The notes below the pieces were generated by a model that saw only the letters and a program-made list of their open reading frames with translations, had not been told where the DNA came from and searched no databases. Both the position numbers and the translations under genes were made by a program. A DNA stretch of 64,000 nucleotides from Paenibacillus silvae (GTDB taxonomy: Bacteria; Bacillota; Bacilli; Paenibacillales; Paenibacillaceae): assembly GCF_014639235.1 (NCBI RefSeq), contig NZ_BMFU01000002.1:886361-950360 (forward strand). The letters run 5' to 3'. Positions 62,428 through 64,000 of this stretch are shown here, one piece after another; within the stretch, counting starts at the first letter, position 1; each line of letters starts with the position of its first letter.

Positions 62428-62571
62428 ATGAAAAAGAAATTGACTCTACTCGGAATAATTGCTGTCTTGACTCTTTCAATGTCCTCGCTTATCTCAGCAG
62501 CACCTTCTGATCCAGTAGGTCCTCAATGGACTTGCCCGCTTCCGCATAAGGCTTGCCCAGAACCTTATTAA
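62428..62571 (+). CDS. 47-residue secreted Cys-pair peptide, unknown
   Basis: Strong SD AAGGGGGGTG five bases before the ATG; TATAAT at about 62394. The product starts MKKKLTLLGIIAVLTLSMSS, with signal cleavage likely after LISAA; the mature part reads APSDPVGPQWTCPLPHKACP and ends EPY. The two Cys are six residues apart (CX6C) and could form an intramolecular ring. Mature length is about 23 residues. A hairpin terminator follows at once. It looks like an independently expressed exported peptide, possibly a signal or antimicrobial; no processing or receptor gene is adjacent. Confidence 0.6.
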   Translation: MKKKLTLLGIIAVLTLSMSSLISAAPSDPVGPQWTCPLPHKACPEPY

Positions 62572-62586
62572 TAAATTTTTGAACTT

Positions 62587-62611
62587 AGCTGGCTAGGATT
62601 ACTAGCCAGCT
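62587..62611 (+). terminator. terminator of Cys-pair peptide gene
   Basis: AGCTGGCTAG / CTAGCCAGCT, a perfect 10-bp stem with a five-base loop, 15 bp after the stop, followed by TATTCTATTT. Confidence 0.8.
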
Positions 62612-62696
62612 ATTCTATTTCAGCTTTGATGTTGATCTCCGCTGTCCTTCTTACAAAAAGGGGTACTTCAATCGTATAACCGAGTTTACCAGCACT

Positions 62697-63953
62697 TTAC
62701 CTTGACTGAAGTATGTCCTGTTCATACGATTTGACTTCCTTGATCCACTGTTCACGAACAGGCACACCCTGCTGGGCACAATAATAATCCCACACCGCAC
62801 CAAACGGATAAGATTTGAACTCTTCCGTAAGCGCAAGGCGTGTCGTATAATCGCCCTCCAGCTCCGCCTGTTTCAGTGCATCCACCGGCTCCAGCATCGC
62901 CCGCAGCAGGGCTTTGATCGTATTGCGCGTACCGACAACCCATGCCGCTACACGGTTAATGCTGGCATCAAAGAAGTCCAGTCCGATGTGTGTCGTACCC
63001 AGCAGCTCATGACGTACCAGCTCACGGGCAATTTCAAGCAATTCATCGTCCATGATCACGACATGGTCGCTATCCCAGCGCATCGGCCGGCTGACATGCA
63101 GCAGAATGCCACTCGTAAATAAAGCCAAAGAGGACAGCTTGCCTGATATCACTTCTGTTGGATGAAAATGCCCTGCATCCAGGCATATTAGAGTGTTATT
63201 TTGCAAACCGTAGCCCATATAGAACTCATGTGAGCCTACAACATAAGCCTCTGAACCAAGGCCAAACAGCTTGCTCTCAACTGCATCCAGATTGTGCTCC
63301 GGATTCAGCGGTTCTGCAAATACTTCGTCCAGTGATTCCTTCAGACGTTTGCGCGGTGACATGCGGTCTACCGGGTTATCCTTGAAGCCGTCCGGTATCC
63401 AGACATTGGTTACACAGGTTTGGCCCAATTGTTCACCGAAGTATGCGCCGATTTTCCGTGAAGCTTTACAATGATTGATCCAGAATTTGCGGATCTCCGG
63501 GTCAGGGTGACTGAGCGTGAAGCCATCGCTTGATTTTTCATGGGAAAAACAAGTCGGGTTAAAGTCCAGTCCAATTCCGTGCTCTTTCGCCCACTTTACC
63601 CAGTTCTCGTAATGCCTCGGCTCGATCTGGTCCAGCTCCACCTGTTCGTCTGTGTCGGCGTAGATCGCGTGCAGATTCACTTTATGTTTACCCGGAATGA
63701 GTGCAAAAGCCTGCTCCAGGTCGGCACGAAGCTCCGCAGGCGTTGTTGCTGCACCCGGATATTGCCCCGTAACAGATATGCCGCCAGTCAACTCCCCTTC
63801 CTGGTTCAGAAAACCTTTGACATCGTCTCCTTGCCAGCAGTGCACGGAGACTTTAATATCTGCCAGCTTGCTCAGCACATCATCTGTATTGATGCCATGC
63901 TGTGCATATAAAGCCTTTGCCGCTTGATACGCTTGTTCCACCTGATTATGCAT
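62697..63953 (-). CDS. rhaA: L-rhamnose isomerase
   Basis: 418 aa. Converts L-rhamnose to L-rhamnulose in the cytoplasm. Characteristic blocks: SVHCWQGDDVKGF (about residues 36-48), GLDFNPTCFSHEKS (about 125), SHEFYMGYG and LICLDAGHFHPTE (about 235-260, metal and substrate residues), IGLDFFDASINRVAAW (about 320). SD GGGAGG eight bases upstream of the ATG. The rest of a rhamnose operon, if present, lies right of the window. Confidence 0.95.
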   Translation of the reverse strand: MHNQVEQAYQAAKALYAQHGINTDDVLSKLADIKVSVHCWQGDDVKGFLNQEGELTGGISVTGQYPGAATTPAELRADLEQAFALIPGKHKVNLHAIYADTDEQVELDQIEPRHYENWVKWAKEHGIGLDFNPTCFSHEKSSDGFTLSHPDPEIRKFWINHCKASRKIGAYFGEQLGQTCVTNVWIPDGFKDNPVDRMSPRKRLKESLDEVFAEPLNPEHNLDAVESKLFGLGSEAYVVGSHEFYMGYGLQNNTLICLDAGHFHPTEVISGKLSSLALFTSGILLHVSRPMRWDSDHVVIMDDELLEIARELVRHELLGTTHIGLDFFDASINRVAAWVVGTRNTIKALLRAMLEPVDALKQAELEGDYTTRLALTEEFKSYPFGAVWDYYCAQQGVPVREQWIKEVKSYEQDILQSR

Positions 63954-64000
63954 TCGTCAAACCTCCCTTAACGTGTAAATGCTGCCGGTACACCACCATC

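Noticed and set aside
1..64000. CRISPR, tRNA, rRNA, prophage or transposase genes
   Set aside because: No regular repeat-spacer arrays, no tRNA/rRNA sequence patterns and no integrase or transposase motifs were seen; the foldback repeat is the only mobile-like element.

Overview
The window looks like a chromosomal segment of a Firmicute, most likely Paenibacillus. This is inferred from moderate GC, strong AGGAGG-type ribosome binding sites with frequent TTG/GTG starts, LicT-type and T-box leaders, spore/exosporium-like collagen protein, a BirA box, DUF4023, and a dense supply of sugar-active genes. No tRNA, rRNA, CRISPR array, transposase or phage gene was seen. The only mobile-type sequence is a short foldback repeat present three times.

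Layout. 0.1-2 kb: GntR/LacI-type sugar regulator and repeat copy 1. 2-7.3 kb: a very large secreted subtilase. 8-10.7 kb: alpha-L-fucosidase, divergent AraC regulator and a tiny secreted peptide. 10.8-14 kb: DUF3817 protein, LacI regulator and its divergent GH1 6-phospho-beta-glucosidase with an operator inside the promoter spacer. 14-24.5 kb: accessory genes: MFS pump with TrmB regulator (repeat copy 2 at its 5' end), DUF4023, XRE-cupin/LysE pair, MBL-fold hydrolase, alpha/beta hydrolase, LmrA/LmrB-like TetR-MFS pair, collagen-like protein. 24.5-34 kb: thioredoxin-reductase-like flavoprotein, CtaB, a heterodimeric ABC exporter, MFS/SgrR pair. 34-43 kb: a double isoprenyl-diphosphate-synthase fusion, TauE permease, zinc-ribbon peptide, SDR, BASS transporter, and Asd behind a T-box.

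43-46.5 kb is a biotin ECF transporter split over a divergent BirA box (fused EcfA-EcfT, EcfA and, on the other strand, BioY). 46.6-51.5 kb is an aryl-beta-glucoside cluster: GH1 enzyme, LicT antiterminator and EIIBCA permease, each behind its own RAT/terminator leader, with a cre over the licT promoter. 51.6-55.4 kb: L-fuconolactonase-like hydrolase, secreted GH5 endoglucanase (GH5-X2-CBM46 type), manganese catalase. 55.5-60.4 kb: sucrose genes scrR, scrB, scrA with paired operators and repeat copy 3. 60.5-64 kb: an RNase J paralogue, a second tiny secreted peptide with a CX6C pair, and L-rhamnose isomerase at the right edge.

The unifying theme is scavenging of plant polysaccharides: extracellular hydrolysis (GH5, subtilase), PTS uptake of beta-glucosides and sucrose, cytoplasmic phospho-glycosidases, and fucose/rhamnose catabolism, each with local regulation. 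The least explained signals are the foldback repeat that sits 5' of three regulator genes in the same orientation, the double prenyl synthase, the T-box on asd whose specifier reads best as lysine AAA, and the two secreted micro-peptides.
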